From the NCBI GenBank assembly GCA_963753115.1, contig CAVWBB010000024.1, forward strand, positions 1 to 64,000: a DNA stretch of 64,000 nt, given 5' to 3'. Positions within the stretch are counted from its first letter, which is position 1. Each line of letters starts with the position of its first letter. Source of the stretch: Bog-473 sp963753115 (GTDB lineage: Bacteria > Actinomycetota > Acidimicrobiia > Acidimicrobiales > RAAP-2). A program made the position numbers and the translations under genes. Under the pieces are notes generated by a model that did not search any database, was not told the DNA's origin, and saw only the letters and a program-made list of their open reading frames with translations. This document shows, piece by piece, positions 15,787 to 23,904 of the stretch.

Positions 15787-16535
15787 TTCGACGGGGTGTG
15801 CATCGGTGTCGATGGCGCCCCCGCGGAGCCGTTGCGCTGTGACACACCGGGGTGCCAGGCCACCTGGCCGAAGCGGTAGCCGACCGAGCGGACGGTCTGG
15901 ATCAGGTGGGCGTGCTCCTCGCCGAGCTTGGCCCGCAACCGACGGATATGGACGTCGACGGTGCGCGCGCCGCCGTAGTACTCGTAGCCCCACACGCGGC
16001 TCAGCAGCGTTTCGCGGGTGAAGACCTTGGCCGGGTGGCCGGCCAGGAAGCGCAGGAGCTCGTATTCCATGTAGGTCAGGTCGAGCACGCGCCCCGACAC
16101 GGCGGCCTGGTACGTCTCGAGGTTGAGCATGAGCGGCCCGTACTCAATGATGTCCGGCCGCATGCTCTGCCCGGTGCGCCAGAAGAGGTGCTGCAGGCGC
16201 GCCACCAGCTCTTCGGGCCGTGCCGGCAGCACGCAGAAGTCGTCGTAGAGGTCGTCGCGCAACAAGAGCTCGCTCACCTGGTCGGCTCCGATGGCGAGGA
16301 GCAGCGGGGTCATCGGCACCTCGCGCAGGCGGAGGTGGCGGCAGAACGCCACGGCAGCCGACATGTCGTCACCGGCGACGACGAGTGCGCCCGAGAATCC
16401 CGTCGTCTGCCCGTCGGGGCCGGGGACGGCCAGGTCGTCGGGCCCGGTCACGCTCTGGTGGCCGAGGCCCGCGTTCTGCAGCGCGAGGGTCACCTCGGCG
16501 GGCAGGTCGGCGGGAAAGCAGAGCAGGGGGTCCAT
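15768..16535 (-). CDS. GlnR-like orphan OmpR-type transcription regulator
   Basis: The 255-residue protein has a poorly conserved N-terminal receiver (about 1-120), lacking a clear phosphoacceptor context, and a winged-helix effector (about 135-230): LDLTYMEYELLRFLAGHP, KVFTRETLLSRVWGYEYYGG and RTVDVHIRRLRAKLG. The effector and the degenerate receiver both match actinobacterial GlnR, the nitrogen regulator of glnA, amt and nir genes. It lies 13 nt downstream of glnA on the same strand, so it is probably cotranscribed with a target or partner. A Ser/Gly-rich 25-residue tail extends past the domain. Confidence 0.85.
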   Translation of the reverse strand: MDPLLCFPADLPAEVTLALQNAGLGHQSVTGPDDLAVPGPDGQTTGFSGALVVAGDDMSAAVAFCRHLRLREVPMTPLLLAIGADQVSELLLRDDLYDDFCVLPARPEELVARLQHLFWRTGQSMRPDIIEYGPLMLNLETYQAAVSGRVLDLTYMEYELLRFLAGHPAKVFTRETLLSRVWGYEYYGGARTVDVHIRRLRAKLGEEHAHLIQTVRSVGYRFGQVAWHPGVSQRNGSAGAPSTPMHTPSNQPTGA

Positions 16536-16548
16536 CAGTCGAGGCGCC

Positions 16549-17886
16549 TCAGAGGAGCGGCAGGTAGCGATCCAGCTCGAACTGGGTCACCTGAGCCTGG
16601 TAGGCGTCCCATTCCTCACGCTTGTTGCGGATGAACCACTCGAAGACGTGATCGCCCAGCGTGTCGGCGAGGAGCTCGGAACCCTCCATTTCGTTGACGG
16701 CGTCGTGCAGGCTCGTGGGCAACTGCGCAATGCCCTTCTTCGCCAGCTCCTTGGGCGTCAGGGTGAACAGGTTGTCGTCGGCTTCGGGGGGCAGCGGGTA
16801 GTCCTCCGTGAGGCCGCGCAGGCCGGCCGCGAGAATCACGGCGAAGGTGAGGTAGGGATTGCAGGCGCTGTCGGGAGCCCGGTACTCCAGCCGGGTCGAC
16901 TCGGCCTTGCCCATCTTCACCACGGGGACGCGGACGAGGGCCGACCGGTTGTTCCGGGCCCAACTGACGTGGACCGGCGCCTCGTAGCCGCCGATGAGCC
17001 GCTTGTAGGAGTTGACCCACTGGTTGGTCACCGCCGTGATCTCGCGGGCGTGGAACAGCAGCCCGGCGATGAAGCGGCGCGCCACCTCGGAGAGCCCGTA
17101 TTCGTCGTTCTCGTCGACGAACGCATTGCGCTCGCCCTGCCACAGCGAAATGTGGGTGTGCATGCCCGAGCCCTGCACCCCGCCCAGCGGCTTGGGCATG
17201 AAGGATGCGAAGACGCCCTCTTGCCGCGCCATCTCCTTGATCACCATGCGCGTGGTCATGACGGTGTCGGCCATGGTGAGGGCGTCGGTGTAGCGCAGGT
17301 CGATCTCGTGCTGGCTGCGCGCGTCCTCGTGCTGGGTGTGCTCGACGGGGATGCCCATCTCTTCGAGCATGAGGACCGAGCGCCGGCGCAGGTCGCTCGT
17401 CAGGTCCGCCACCGAGAGATCGAAGTAGGAGCCCGAGTCCAGGGTCACCGGTCCCCGCTCGGGGTCGGCGTCGGCGAAGTAGAAGAACTCGACCTCCGGC
17501 GAGGCGAAGAACGTGAAGCCGGCGGCACGGGCCCGCTCGAGCGTCCGGCGCAGGGCGTGCCGGGGATCGCCCTCGAACGGCGTGCCCTCGAGGTTGGCGA
17601 CGTCGCAGAAGACCCGGGCCACCTGCGCGTCGTCATGGTGCCACGGCAGCAACTGAAAGGTCTTGGGGTCGGGGCGGGCCAGGACGTCGGCCTCCTGGAC
17701 CCGGCTGAACCCGTCGATGGCGGAGCCGTCGAAGGTCATCCCCTCGTCGAGCGCGTTCTCCAGCTCGGCGGAGGTGATGTTGAACCCTTTGGGGGTCCCC
17801 AGCACGTCGGTGAACCACAGCTGGACGAAGCGGATGCCCCGCTCCTCGACGGTCCGGAGCACATAGTCACGCTGGCTTTGCACCAC
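16549..17886 (-). CDS. glnA: Type I glutamine synthetase, GSI-alpha class
   Basis: The 445-residue protein has the GS beta-grasp (FVQLWFTDVLGTPKGF, FDGSAIDGFSRVQEADV), metal ligands in ASPEVEFFYF and GVQGSGMHTHISLW, the ATP/glutamate loop NQWVNSYKRLIGGYEAP and NRSALVRVP, and RLEYRAPDSACNPYL. The adenylylation Tyr motif NLYDLPPEE of GSI-beta is replaced by NLFTLTPKE, so control is likely by GlnR and feedback rather than by adenylylation. Tandem GTG codons at 17886 and 17883 are alternative starts. It condenses glutamate and ammonia using ATP. Confidence 0.95.
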   Translation of the reverse strand: MVQSQRDYVLRTVEERGIRFVQLWFTDVLGTPKGFNITSAELENALDEGMTFDGSAIDGFSRVQEADVLARPDPKTFQLLPWHHDDAQVARVFCDVANLEGTPFEGDPRHALRRTLERARAAGFTFFASPEVEFFYFADADPERGPVTLDSGSYFDLSVADLTSDLRRRSVLMLEEMGIPVEHTQHEDARSQHEIDLRYTDALTMADTVMTTRMVIKEMARQEGVFASFMPKPLGGVQGSGMHTHISLWQGERNAFVDENDEYGLSEVARRFIAGLLFHAREITAVTNQWVNSYKRLIGGYEAPVHVSWARNNRSALVRVPVVKMGKAESTRLEYRAPDSACNPYLTFAVILAAGLRGLTEDYPLPPEADDNLFTLTPKELAKKGIAQLPTSLHDAVNEMEGSELLADTLGDHVFEWFIRNKREEWDAYQAQVTQFELDRYLPLL

Positions 17887-17957
17887 ACAAGCTTCGCATG
17901 CCCGGAGACCTCCCTCTTCCGGGGCCCCGGCCCAATCGGGGGAGGCGGGACCGCCGG

Positions 17958-17963
17958 TAATCT
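17958..17963 (+). promoter_or_regulatory. -10 box of nadE (TAATCT), leaderless type
   Basis: TAATCT ends 6 nt before ATG 17970, so transcription would start at or next to the initiation codon. No convincing -35 is present. Confidence 0.45.
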
Positions 17964-17969
17964 GGGCAG

Positions 17970-19718
17970 ATGCCGCACCTGCGTCTCGCCGCCGCGCAGC
18001 TCAACACCGTCGTGGGTGACCTGTCGGGCAATGTGGAACGCATCCTCGCCGCGCTGGCGGCGTCGGAGGCCGCAGGGGCCGACATCTGCGTCGTGCCCGA
18101 ACTGGCCATTCCCGGGTACCCGCCCGAGGACCTCCTCCTCAAGCCGGGCTTCGTGGCCGACAACCTGACCGCGCTGGAAAAGGTCGCCGCCGCCACCCGG
18201 CGCTGCGCCGTGGTGGTCGGCTTCGTCGGCGCTGCGCCGGGCGGGGTCGGCCTGGCCAACGCCGCCGCCGTCTGCGCCGGGGGCCGGGTCGTCGGCGTCT
18301 ACCGCAAGCGCTTCCTCCCGAACTACGGGGTGTTCGACGAGCAGCGGTGGTTCGTGCCGAGCGACGAGCCGCCACCGCTCTTCGGCGTGGCCGGCGCGTT
18401 GGTGGGCGTCTCCATCTGCGAGGACGTCTGGTTCGACGACGGTCCCGTCGCCCAGGCGGGGCGGGCCGGTGCCGATGTGGTGGTGAACCTCAACGCGTCG
18501 CCCTACAACCGCGGGCGGCGGGCCGAGCGCCTCGCCATGTTGTCGGGCCGGGTGGCCGAAGCCGGCTGTGCCATCGCCTACGTGAACCAGGTCGGGGGTC
18601 AGGACGAGCTGGTCTTCGACGGCGACTCGCTCATCGTGGCCGCCGACGGGTCGCTGATCGGTTCGGGCCTCCAGTTCGCCGAGGACCTCGTCGTGGTCGA
18701 CCTGCCCATCGGGGCGCAGCCGCCGCGCTCGGTCACCGAGCTGCTCCCGCGGATCGCGGTGACCGAGCCGGGCCGGACCGACCACCTCCCGCTGGCGGCG
18801 GTCGCGCCGCGCCCTGCGCTGAGCGACCATGCCGAGGTCTATGCCGCCCTGGTCCTCGGGACGCGGGACTATCTCCGCAAGAACGGCTTCACCGAGGCCG
18901 TGATCGGCCTTTCGGGCGGCATCGACTCGTCGCTCGTGGCCACCGTCGCCGTCGACGCCCTCGGGGCGTCGCGGGTGCACGGCATCTCCATGCCGTCGCG
19001 GTACTCGAGCGAGGGCTCCCGCGACGACGCCAGTGCGTTGGCCGAGCGCCTGGGCATCGACCTCAAGACCGTGTCGATCGAGGAGGCGCACGTGGCCTTC
19101 TCCTCCATGCTGGCGCCGCTGCTCGGCCGCGAGCCCTTCGGGCTGACCGACGAGAACCTGCAGTCGCGCCTGCGCGGGGTGCTGCTCATGGCGGTCTCGA
19201 ACGCCAAGGGCTGGATCGTGCTCACGACAGGGAACAAGAGCGAAATGGCGACGGGCTACTCGACGCTCTACGGCGACTCGGCGGGCGGCTTCGCCGTGAT
19301 CAAGGACGTGCCCAAGACGCTGGTGTACGAGCTCTGCCGCTACCGCAACACGCAGGCGGTGCTCGAGGGGCTGCCCGGCCCCATCCCCGACAGCGTGCTC
19401 GACAAGCCGCCGTCGGCCGAGCTTCGTCCCGACCAGCGCGACGATCAGTCGCTCCCGCCTTACGAGGAGCTCGACCCGGTGCTGCAGGGCTACGTCGAGG
19501 GCGATCGCACTGCGGCCGATCTCGTGCTGGAGGGTTTCGACCCGTCTGTCGTGGACCAGGTGGTGCGCCTGGTCGACGGCGCGGAGTACAAGCGACGCCA
19601 GATGCCTCCCGGTGTCCGCATCACGACCAAGGCCTTCGGCAAGGACCGGCGCATGCCCATCACGAACCGCTACCGGTCCTCGGCCGTCGAGGAGTTGGAG
19701 GATTCGGCCGGTGGCTGA
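17970..19718 (+). CDS. nadE: Glutamine-dependent NAD+ synthetase
   Basis: The 582-residue protein carries an N-terminal nitrilase-type amidase (Glu in VVPELAIPGYPPEDLL, Lys in VYRKRFLPNYGVFDE, nucleophile Cys in SICEDVW at about residue 151) and a C-terminal NAD synthetase with the PP-loop LSGGIDSSL (about 313-321), TTGNKSEMATGY and the KFRITTKAFGKDRRMPITNRY-like end (here VRITTKAFGKDRRMP). It amidates deamido-NAD+ using glutamine. Length is normal for this two-domain class. It is divergent from glnA, whose product is its substrate. Confidence 0.97.
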   Translation: MPHLRLAAAQLNTVVGDLSGNVERILAALAASEAAGADICVVPELAIPGYPPEDLLLKPGFVADNLTALEKVAAATRRCAVVVGFVGAAPGGVGLANAAAVCAGGRVVGVYRKRFLPNYGVFDEQRWFVPSDEPPPLFGVAGALVGVSICEDVWFDDGPVAQAGRAGADVVVNLNASPYNRGRRAERLAMLSGRVAEAGCAIAYVNQVGGQDELVFDGDSLIVAADGSLIGSGLQFAEDLVVVDLPIGAQPPRSVTELLPRIAVTEPGRTDHLPLAAVAPRPALSDHAEVYAALVLGTRDYLRKNGFTEAVIGLSGGIDSSLVATVAVDALGASRVHGISMPSRYSSEGSRDDASALAERLGIDLKTVSIEEAHVAFSSMLAPLLGREPFGLTDENLQSRLRGVLLMAVSNAKGWIVLTTGNKSEMATGYSTLYGDSAGGFAVIKDVPKTLVYELCRYRNTQAVLEGLPGPIPDSVLDKPPSAELRPDQRDDQSLPPYEELDPVLQGYVEGDRTAADLVLEGFDPSVVDQVVRLVDGAEYKRRQMPPGVRITTKAFGKDRRMPITNRYRSSAVEELEDSAGG

Positions 19719-20268
19719 GGCGGAGGTCGCCGCCAAAGCGTGGCGGGACATCGACGAGCTGGCCGAGCTGGTCGGCGTCTACTGCTGGGTCGAGAACCGG
19801 ATCTTCGAGATCTGCGGCGCCTGGGCGAGCGCGCCGGACAAGATTGCCGATCCCGATCCCGATCCCGATCCCGATCCGGCACTGCGGGTCTGGTGCGCCG
19901 CCGTGTCCCGACGTCACGGGCTGCTTGCGGCTCGCTGGGCCGAGCGGCTGCCCGTGCGGGCCGGCGTCGATGCCGCCGCCCTGGTGGCTGCTCCGCCCGG
20001 ACCCCTGTCCGACGCGCTCGACGCGCTGGGAACCGGCGCCGACCTGTCCGCCGGCGTGGCGGCATTGGTCCTGACGGTGCTGCCCCGCCTGCAGGGGGTC
20101 TACGCGGCCCACGGGCACGCGGCGACGCCGGTCAGCGAGGCCCCGGTCCTCGAGGTCCTGGCCGCAGCGCAGCGCGTCGTGGGCGGCGAAGTCGTGGTCG
20201 GCCGGGCCCTCGTCGAAGGGCACCGCCGAGGGTCTGACGAGGGGCGCCGTGCTCGGGGAAGAACTTGA
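19711..20268 (+). CDS. Uncharacterised 185-aa helical protein
   Basis: GTG 19711 overlaps the end of nadE by 8 nt. Predicted helices include ELAELVGVYCWVENRIFEICGAWA and LRVWCAAVSRRHGLLAARWAERLPV, with paired acidic and His residues that recall ferritin-like four-helix bundles, but I cannot confirm metal ligands. Between the helices lies a DP repeat (PDPDPDPDP) encoded by five GATCC-type hexamers. The C terminus is basic and runs towards the sigma-factor gene. Confidence 0.65.
   Translation: MAEAEVAAKAWRDIDELAELVGVYCWVENRIFEICGAWASAPDKIADPDPDPDPDPALRVWCAAVSRRHGLLAARWAERLPVRAGVDAAALVAAPPGPLSDALDALGTGADLSAGVAALVLTVLPRLQGVYAAHGHAATPVSEAPVLEVLAAAQRVVGGEVVVGRALVEGHRRGSDEGRRARGRT
19849..19878 (+). 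repeat. Hexanucleotide microsatellite (GATCCC)4-GATCCG
   Basis: Four exact GATCCC units and one variant encode an Asp-Pro linker in the 19711 gene. Unit length is a multiple of three, so copy-number change would lengthen the linker without frameshift. Confidence 0.9.
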
Positions 20269-20432
20269 ACGGGCGTTTGCCGCCACAAGTGTTTTCCCTG
20301 CTGTACCCACATCTTGACAGCTCCATTACACTGTCTGGGCAGCCCACGTACGCCCGAAACGGCCGTCGGTTGTCTTTTCAAGAGCGCGACAGCCCGGCCA
20401 GGTTCCCCTGCCGTGGTCATGGGACGGAAGGT

Positions 20433-21383
20433 TTGGCGAAGACTTTGGCCAAGGAACGAATTGAGCGCGACGACGAGGATCTCGTCCGGCTCTACCTCAC
20501 AGACATCGGACAGTACCCACTCCTGACCAAGGACGACGAGGTCCGGCTGGCGCAGGCGATCGAGGCCGGGCGCGACGCCGAGGCCGATGTTGCCAAGGCA
20601 CCCAAGGGGCTGACCACCGCGAAGAAGCGTGAGCTCCGCCGTGCCGTCATGGAGGGCGAGCAGGCCCAGCAGACGTTCGTGCAGTCGAACCTCCGCCTGG
20701 TCGTCTCGATCGCCAAGAAGTACCAGGCCTCGGGGCTCCCACTGCTGGACCTGATCCAGGAGGGCAACCTCGGCCTGATGCACGCCGTCGAGAAGTTCGA
20801 CTGGCGCAAGGGCTTCAAGTTCTCCACGTACGCCACCTGGTGGATCCGCCAGGCCATCACCCGCGGCATCGCCAACACGGGGCGGACGATCCGTCTCCCC
20901 GTCCACGCCGGCGACACGCTGGCCCGGGTGCAGAAGGCCCAGGCCCGCCTGGAGCTGAAGCTGGGCCGCCCGGCCACGCTGGCCGAATTGGGCATTGAGG
21001 TGGAGATGCCCGAGGACAAGCTCGTCGAGGCCCTGCGCTTCCGGGCCGAGCCCCTGTCGCTGTCCGAGCCGCTCCGTGAGGACGGGGACGCCGAGCTGGG
21101 GGATGTGGTCGAGGACCGCTCCGCCGAGTCGCCCTTCGAGGTGGCCGCGGTGTCCCTGCTGCCCGACGAGATCGGCCGTCTGCTCTCCCCGCTCGACGAG
21201 CGGGAACGGGAGATCCTGCGCCTGCGCTTCGGGCTGGACCGGGGCGAGCCCCGCACGCTCGAGGAAGTCGGCGAGCACTTCAACCTCACCCGGGAGCGCA
21301 TCCGCCAGATCGAAGCCCGGGCGATGTCGAAGCTGCGCCACCCGTCCTCGGACACCGGGGCGCGCGATTTGCTGACCGTCTAG
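20433..21383 (+). CDS. Primary-type RNA polymerase sigma factor (SigA/SigB/HrdB group)
   Basis: Domains are sigma 1.2 (DLVRLYLTDIGQYPLLTKDDE), region 2 (NLRLVVSIAKKY, LLDLIQEGNLGLMHAVEKFD, FKFSTYATWWIRQAI), region 3 (RLPVHAGDTL...ARLELKLGRPATLAEL) and region 4 (LDEREREILRLRFGL, TLEEVGEHFNLTRERIRQIEARAMSKLRH). The product is about 316 residues and lacks the long acidic N terminus of principal sigma factors, as in SigB of mycobacteria. No ATG is in range; TTG 20433 leaves a short N terminus, and TTG 20445 or an upstream start is possible. Confidence 0.93.
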   Translation: MAKTLAKERIERDDEDLVRLYLTDIGQYPLLTKDDEVRLAQAIEAGRDAEADVAKAPKGLTTAKKRELRRAVMEGEQAQQTFVQSNLRLVVSIAKKYQASGLPLLDLIQEGNLGLMHAVEKFDWRKGFKFSTYATWWIRQAITRGIANTGRTIRLPVHAGDTLARVQKAQARLELKLGRPATLAELGIEVEMPEDKLVEALRFRAEPLSLSEPLREDGDAELGDVVEDRSAESPFEVAAVSLLPDEIGRLLSPLDEREREILRLRFGLDRGEPRTLEEVGEHFNLTRERIRQIEARAMSKLRHPSSDTGARDLLTV

Positions 21384-21396
21384 CGGCGCCTAGGCT
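21369..21396 (+). promoter_or_regulatory. Candidate promoter TTGCTG-16-TAGGCT for a micro-ORF
   Basis: TTGCTG (21369-21374) and TAGGCT (21391-21396) lie 16 nt apart and the -10 ends 8 nt before ATG 21405. The -35 is inside the end of the sigma-factor gene. Confidence 0.4.
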
Positions 21397-21404
21397 CTTC
21401 TGCC

Positions 21405-21479
21405 ATGAAGAAGCTGATCGTCCTTGCCCTGCTGGTCGCCATCGGCGTCATCGCCGCCCGCCGGCTGCGCGAGGCCTAG
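21405..21479 (+). CDS. 24-aa single-pass membrane peptide
   Basis: ATG 21405 to TAG 21479 encodes MKKLIVLALLVAIGV followed by IAARRLREA: a Lys-Lys start, a hydrophobic stretch of about 15 residues and a basic end. Actinobacteria have similar tiny membrane peptides. There is no Shine-Dalgarno; a leaderless promoter is possible. It lies between the sigma factor and a convergent phosphatase gene. Confidence 0.45.
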   Translation: MKKLIVLALLVAIGVIAARRLREA

Positions 21480-21496
21480 ACACCCAGACTGCACCC

Positions 21497-22300
21497 TTAC
21501 GCGGCGCGCCCGGCCAACCTGGCCGCGGCGTGGCGGCCCTTGAGGCCACGCCGCCACAGGATGAGCGCTGCACCGGCCACCGCAAGGCTCGTCGTCACCA
21601 CGGGCGTGGTGCGCCCTACCCGGTCGCGCAGTCGGATCGGCTTGATGAAGTTCCGCACCTCCCAGCCGCGTTCGCGGGCCACCTTGGCCAGTGCGCGGTC
21701 GGGGTTCACGGCCACGGGGCGCCCCACCGCTTCGAGCATCGGGAGGTCGGTGCCCGAGTCCGAGTAGGCGCTGCTGGCCGCAAGGTCGAGCCCGGTGCGT
21801 GCCGCCAGCTCGCGCATCGCCGTGGCCTTGGACTCGCCGTAGGCGTAGAAGGCCATGCGGCCGGTGTAACACCCCTGCTCGTCGACTTCGCCCCGAGAGC
21901 AGATCGCGCCGTCCACTCCGAGCAGGTCGGCCAGGGGCAGCACGATCTCCTCCGGTGACGCCGAGACCAGGTAGACACGGTGGCCGGCGGCTCGGTGCAG
22001 CTCCATGAGCTCGAGCGCCTCGGCGTACATGATCGGCTCCATCGTCTGGAGCATCGTCTCGCGCACGATCTGGCGGACCTGGGCCCGGTCCCACCCCTTG
22101 GTCAGCGCCAACATCGACTCGCGCACGCGGACGAGGCGGTCCTCGTCGGCGCCGAAGTAGAGGTAGATGAGCTGGGAGATTGCCGCCCGTGCCACCATGC
22201 GGCGGTTGATGAGCCCACCCTTGAGGAAGGGGCGACCGAACGCAGCGATGGAGGCGCGGTCGATGACGGTCTTGTCGAGATCGAAGAACGCCGCCTCCAT
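21497..22300 (-). CDS. HAD-IB family phosphatase with C-terminal membrane segment
   Basis: The 267-residue protein has HAD motif I FFDLDKTVI (residues 5-13), motif II SASPEE, and motif III/IV AYSDSGTDLPMLEAVG. The family includes SerB-like and lysophospholipid/phosphoserine phosphatases. A hydrophobic helix near the end (VVTTSLAVAGAALILW, about 236-251) suggests membrane attachment, as in actinobacterial relatives. The substrate is not defined by the sequence. It has a leaderless-type -10 box directly upstream. Confidence 0.85.
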   Translation of the reverse strand: MEAAFFDLDKTVIDRASIAAFGRPFLKGGLINRRMVARAAISQLIYLYFGADEDRLVRVRESMLALTKGWDRAQVRQIVRETMLQTMEPIMYAEALELMELHRAAGHRVYLVSASPEEIVLPLADLLGVDGAICSRGEVDEQGCYTGRMAFYAYGESKATAMRELAARTGLDLAASSAYSDSGTDLPMLEAVGRPVAVNPDRALAKVARERGWEVRNFIKPIRLRDRVGRTTPVVTTSLAVAGAALILWRRGLKGRHAAARLAGRAA

Positions 22301-22306
22301 ATCTTT

Positions 22307-22312
22307 ATGCTA
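22307..22312 (-). promoter_or_regulatory. -10 box of the HAD phosphatase gene (TAGCAT), leaderless type
   Basis: On the minus strand TAGCAT is followed by six nucleotides and ATG 22300, so the transcript would begin at the start codon. Confidence 0.5.
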
Positions 22313-22420
22313 CGGGTGACCGGCCCCGGGCCTTGAGTCACCGTGACATTTGGAGGACGGGTGCGCGAACGTTTGGTGCCCGTGACCTGGGATGTTACGG
22401 GGGTTGCCGGCCGGTTGCGG

Positions 22421-23092
22421 CTACGGGCGCTGCTCTGCGATGAACAGAGCGTGGACTGCGTCCTCAGCGTCGGCAGTCACGAGGACGAGCACCTCGTCGC
22501 CGGACTGCAGCGTCGTGTCGCCACGGGGGACGACCAGGCGGTCGGCCCGGACCACGGCGACGACCACGGCGTCGCGGGGGAAGGCCAGATCGGCGATGGC
22601 GGTGTCGTTGGCCGGCGAGTCCTCGGCGAGCGTGATCTCCACCAGGTGGGCCACGCCGCCTTTGAACTGCAGCAGGCGCACGAGGGAGCCCACCGAGACC
22701 GCCTCCTCGACGAGGGCGGTGAGCAGCTGGGGGGTCGACACCGAGACGTCCACTCCCCAGCTCTCGTTGAAGAGCCACTGGTTCTTGGGATGGTTGACGC
22801 GGGCGACGACGCGCGGCACAGCGAACTCCTGCTTGGCCAAGAGCGAGATCACGAGGTTGTCCTCGTCGTCGCCGGTCGCCGCCACCACGACGTCGACGGT
22901 GGCCAGGCCGGCCCGGTCGAGCGAGGAGACCTCGCAGGCGTCCGCGGCCACCCAGGTGATGTCGAGGGTGGGGCGCAGCCGCTCCACCAGCTCGGGGTCC
23001 TGCTCGAAAAGGAGCACCTCGTGGCCGTTGGCGTGGAGGTCCGCGGCGATGGCGGTGCCGACGCTCCCTGCGCCGGCAATGGCGACCTTCAC
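22421..23092 (-). CDS. TrkA-type K+ transport regulatory protein (second of a pair)
   Basis: The 223-residue protein has an N-terminal Rossmann RCK_N domain (MKVAIAGAGSVGTAIAADL, LLFEQDPELVERL, VVVAATGDDEDNLVISLLAK) and a C-terminal RCK_C domain (VVAVVRADRLVVPRGDTTLQSGDEVLVLV). Such proteins bind NAD(H), ATP or c-di-AMP and gate K+ channels or transporters. GTG 23092 overlaps the stop of the partner gene. Mycobacterial CeoB/CeoC have the same paired arrangement. Confidence 0.92.
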   Translation of the reverse strand: MKVAIAGAGSVGTAIAADLHANGHEVLLFEQDPELVERLRPTLDITWVAADACEVSSLDRAGLATVDVVVAATGDDEDNLVISLLAKQEFAVPRVVARVNHPKNQWLFNESWGVDVSVSTPQLLTALVEEAVSVGSLVRLLQFKGGVAHLVEITLAEDSPANDTAIADLAFPRDAVVVAVVRADRLVVPRGDTTLQSGDEVLVLVTADAEDAVHALFIAEQRP

Positions 23093-23763
23093 GAACCGCT
23101 CTCCATGGAGCGGCCCTTGGCGCGGCCCAACATGTCGTCGAACTCACGTAAAGCGTCGTCGAGGACGACGAGGTGGAGGACGTCGCCTTCCTGGCCCACG
23201 AGCTCGCGGGCGTCGAGCCGGGGCACACCGGAGCGGGTCACCGAAACGAGGCTCAGCCTCCCAGGTTGCTCGATCTCGCTCAGGGGACGGCCGGCCCAGT
23301 CCTCGGGGAGGGAGCGGTCGATGAGGGCGAGGCGCCCGGTCGGGTCGGACCATTCCGCCGTGTCCGCGTCCGGCAGGAGGCGCCGCCGGACCTGATCGAT
23401 GGTCCATGTGACGGTCGCTACCGTGGGGATCCCGAGACGCTGGTAGATCTCCGCCCGCCGGGGGTCGTAGATGCGGGCCACCACGTTGGGGATCTTGTAG
23501 GTCTCCCGGGCGATACGCACGGTCAGGATATTGGTGTTGTCCCCACTGGTCACGGCGGCCAGCGCATCGGCCTCGAGCGCACCGGCTTTCTCGAGGTCGT
23601 CGCGGTCGAACCCCGAGCCCACGATGCAGGGACCGTCCCACTCCTTCAGGCGGCGGAACGCCTTGGCCGACTTGTCCAGGACGGCCACCGAATGACCCTC
23701 GGCGCTCAGCGAGATGGCGAGGCCCGACCCCACCCGGCCACACCCGACGACGACGACGTGCAC
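23089..23763 (-). CDS. TrkA-type K+ transport regulatory protein (first of a pair)
   Basis: GTG 23763 gives 224 residues starting VHVVVVGCGRVGSGLAISL, the dinucleotide-binding loop, then AVLDKSAKAFRRL, AVTSGDNTNILTVRIARE and VVARIYDPRRAEIYQRLGI. The C-terminal RCK_C part is present (VTRSGVPRLDARELVGQEGDVLHLVVL). It is the first gene of a coupled pair and is divergent from the KimA-like importer at 23905, with which it probably acts. Confidence 0.92.
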   Translation of the reverse strand: MHVVVVGCGRVGSGLAISLSAEGHSVAVLDKSAKAFRRLKEWDGPCIVGSGFDRDDLEKAGALEADALAAVTSGDNTNILTVRIARETYKIPNVVARIYDPRRAEIYQRLGIPTVATVTWTIDQVRRRLLPDADTAEWSDPTGRLALIDRSLPEDWAGRPLSEIEQPGRLSLVSVTRSGVPRLDARELVGQEGDVLHLVVLDDALREFDDMLGRAKGRSMESGS

Positions 23764-23904
23764 GCCACAGTGCAACACGCCGCGTCCGGTCTTGCAAAAG
23801 TTGACCCGTCCCGGACCTCTGCCCACCTCCAGGCCGCGGGACCCTGCTGGTCAACGACGGCGATCGAAATCTGGGACGACGACGGCCCATGATTTACTGA
23901 GCGC

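Noticed and set aside
20314..20332. TTGACA and TACACT as promoter of the sigma-factor gene
   Set aside because: The two boxes are only 7 nt apart, far from a workable 16-18 nt spacer.
23764..23904. c-di-AMP (ydaO-type) riboswitch before the KimA-like gene
   Set aside because: The 141-bp gap is shared with a divergent gene and lacks the conserved paired motifs I would expect.
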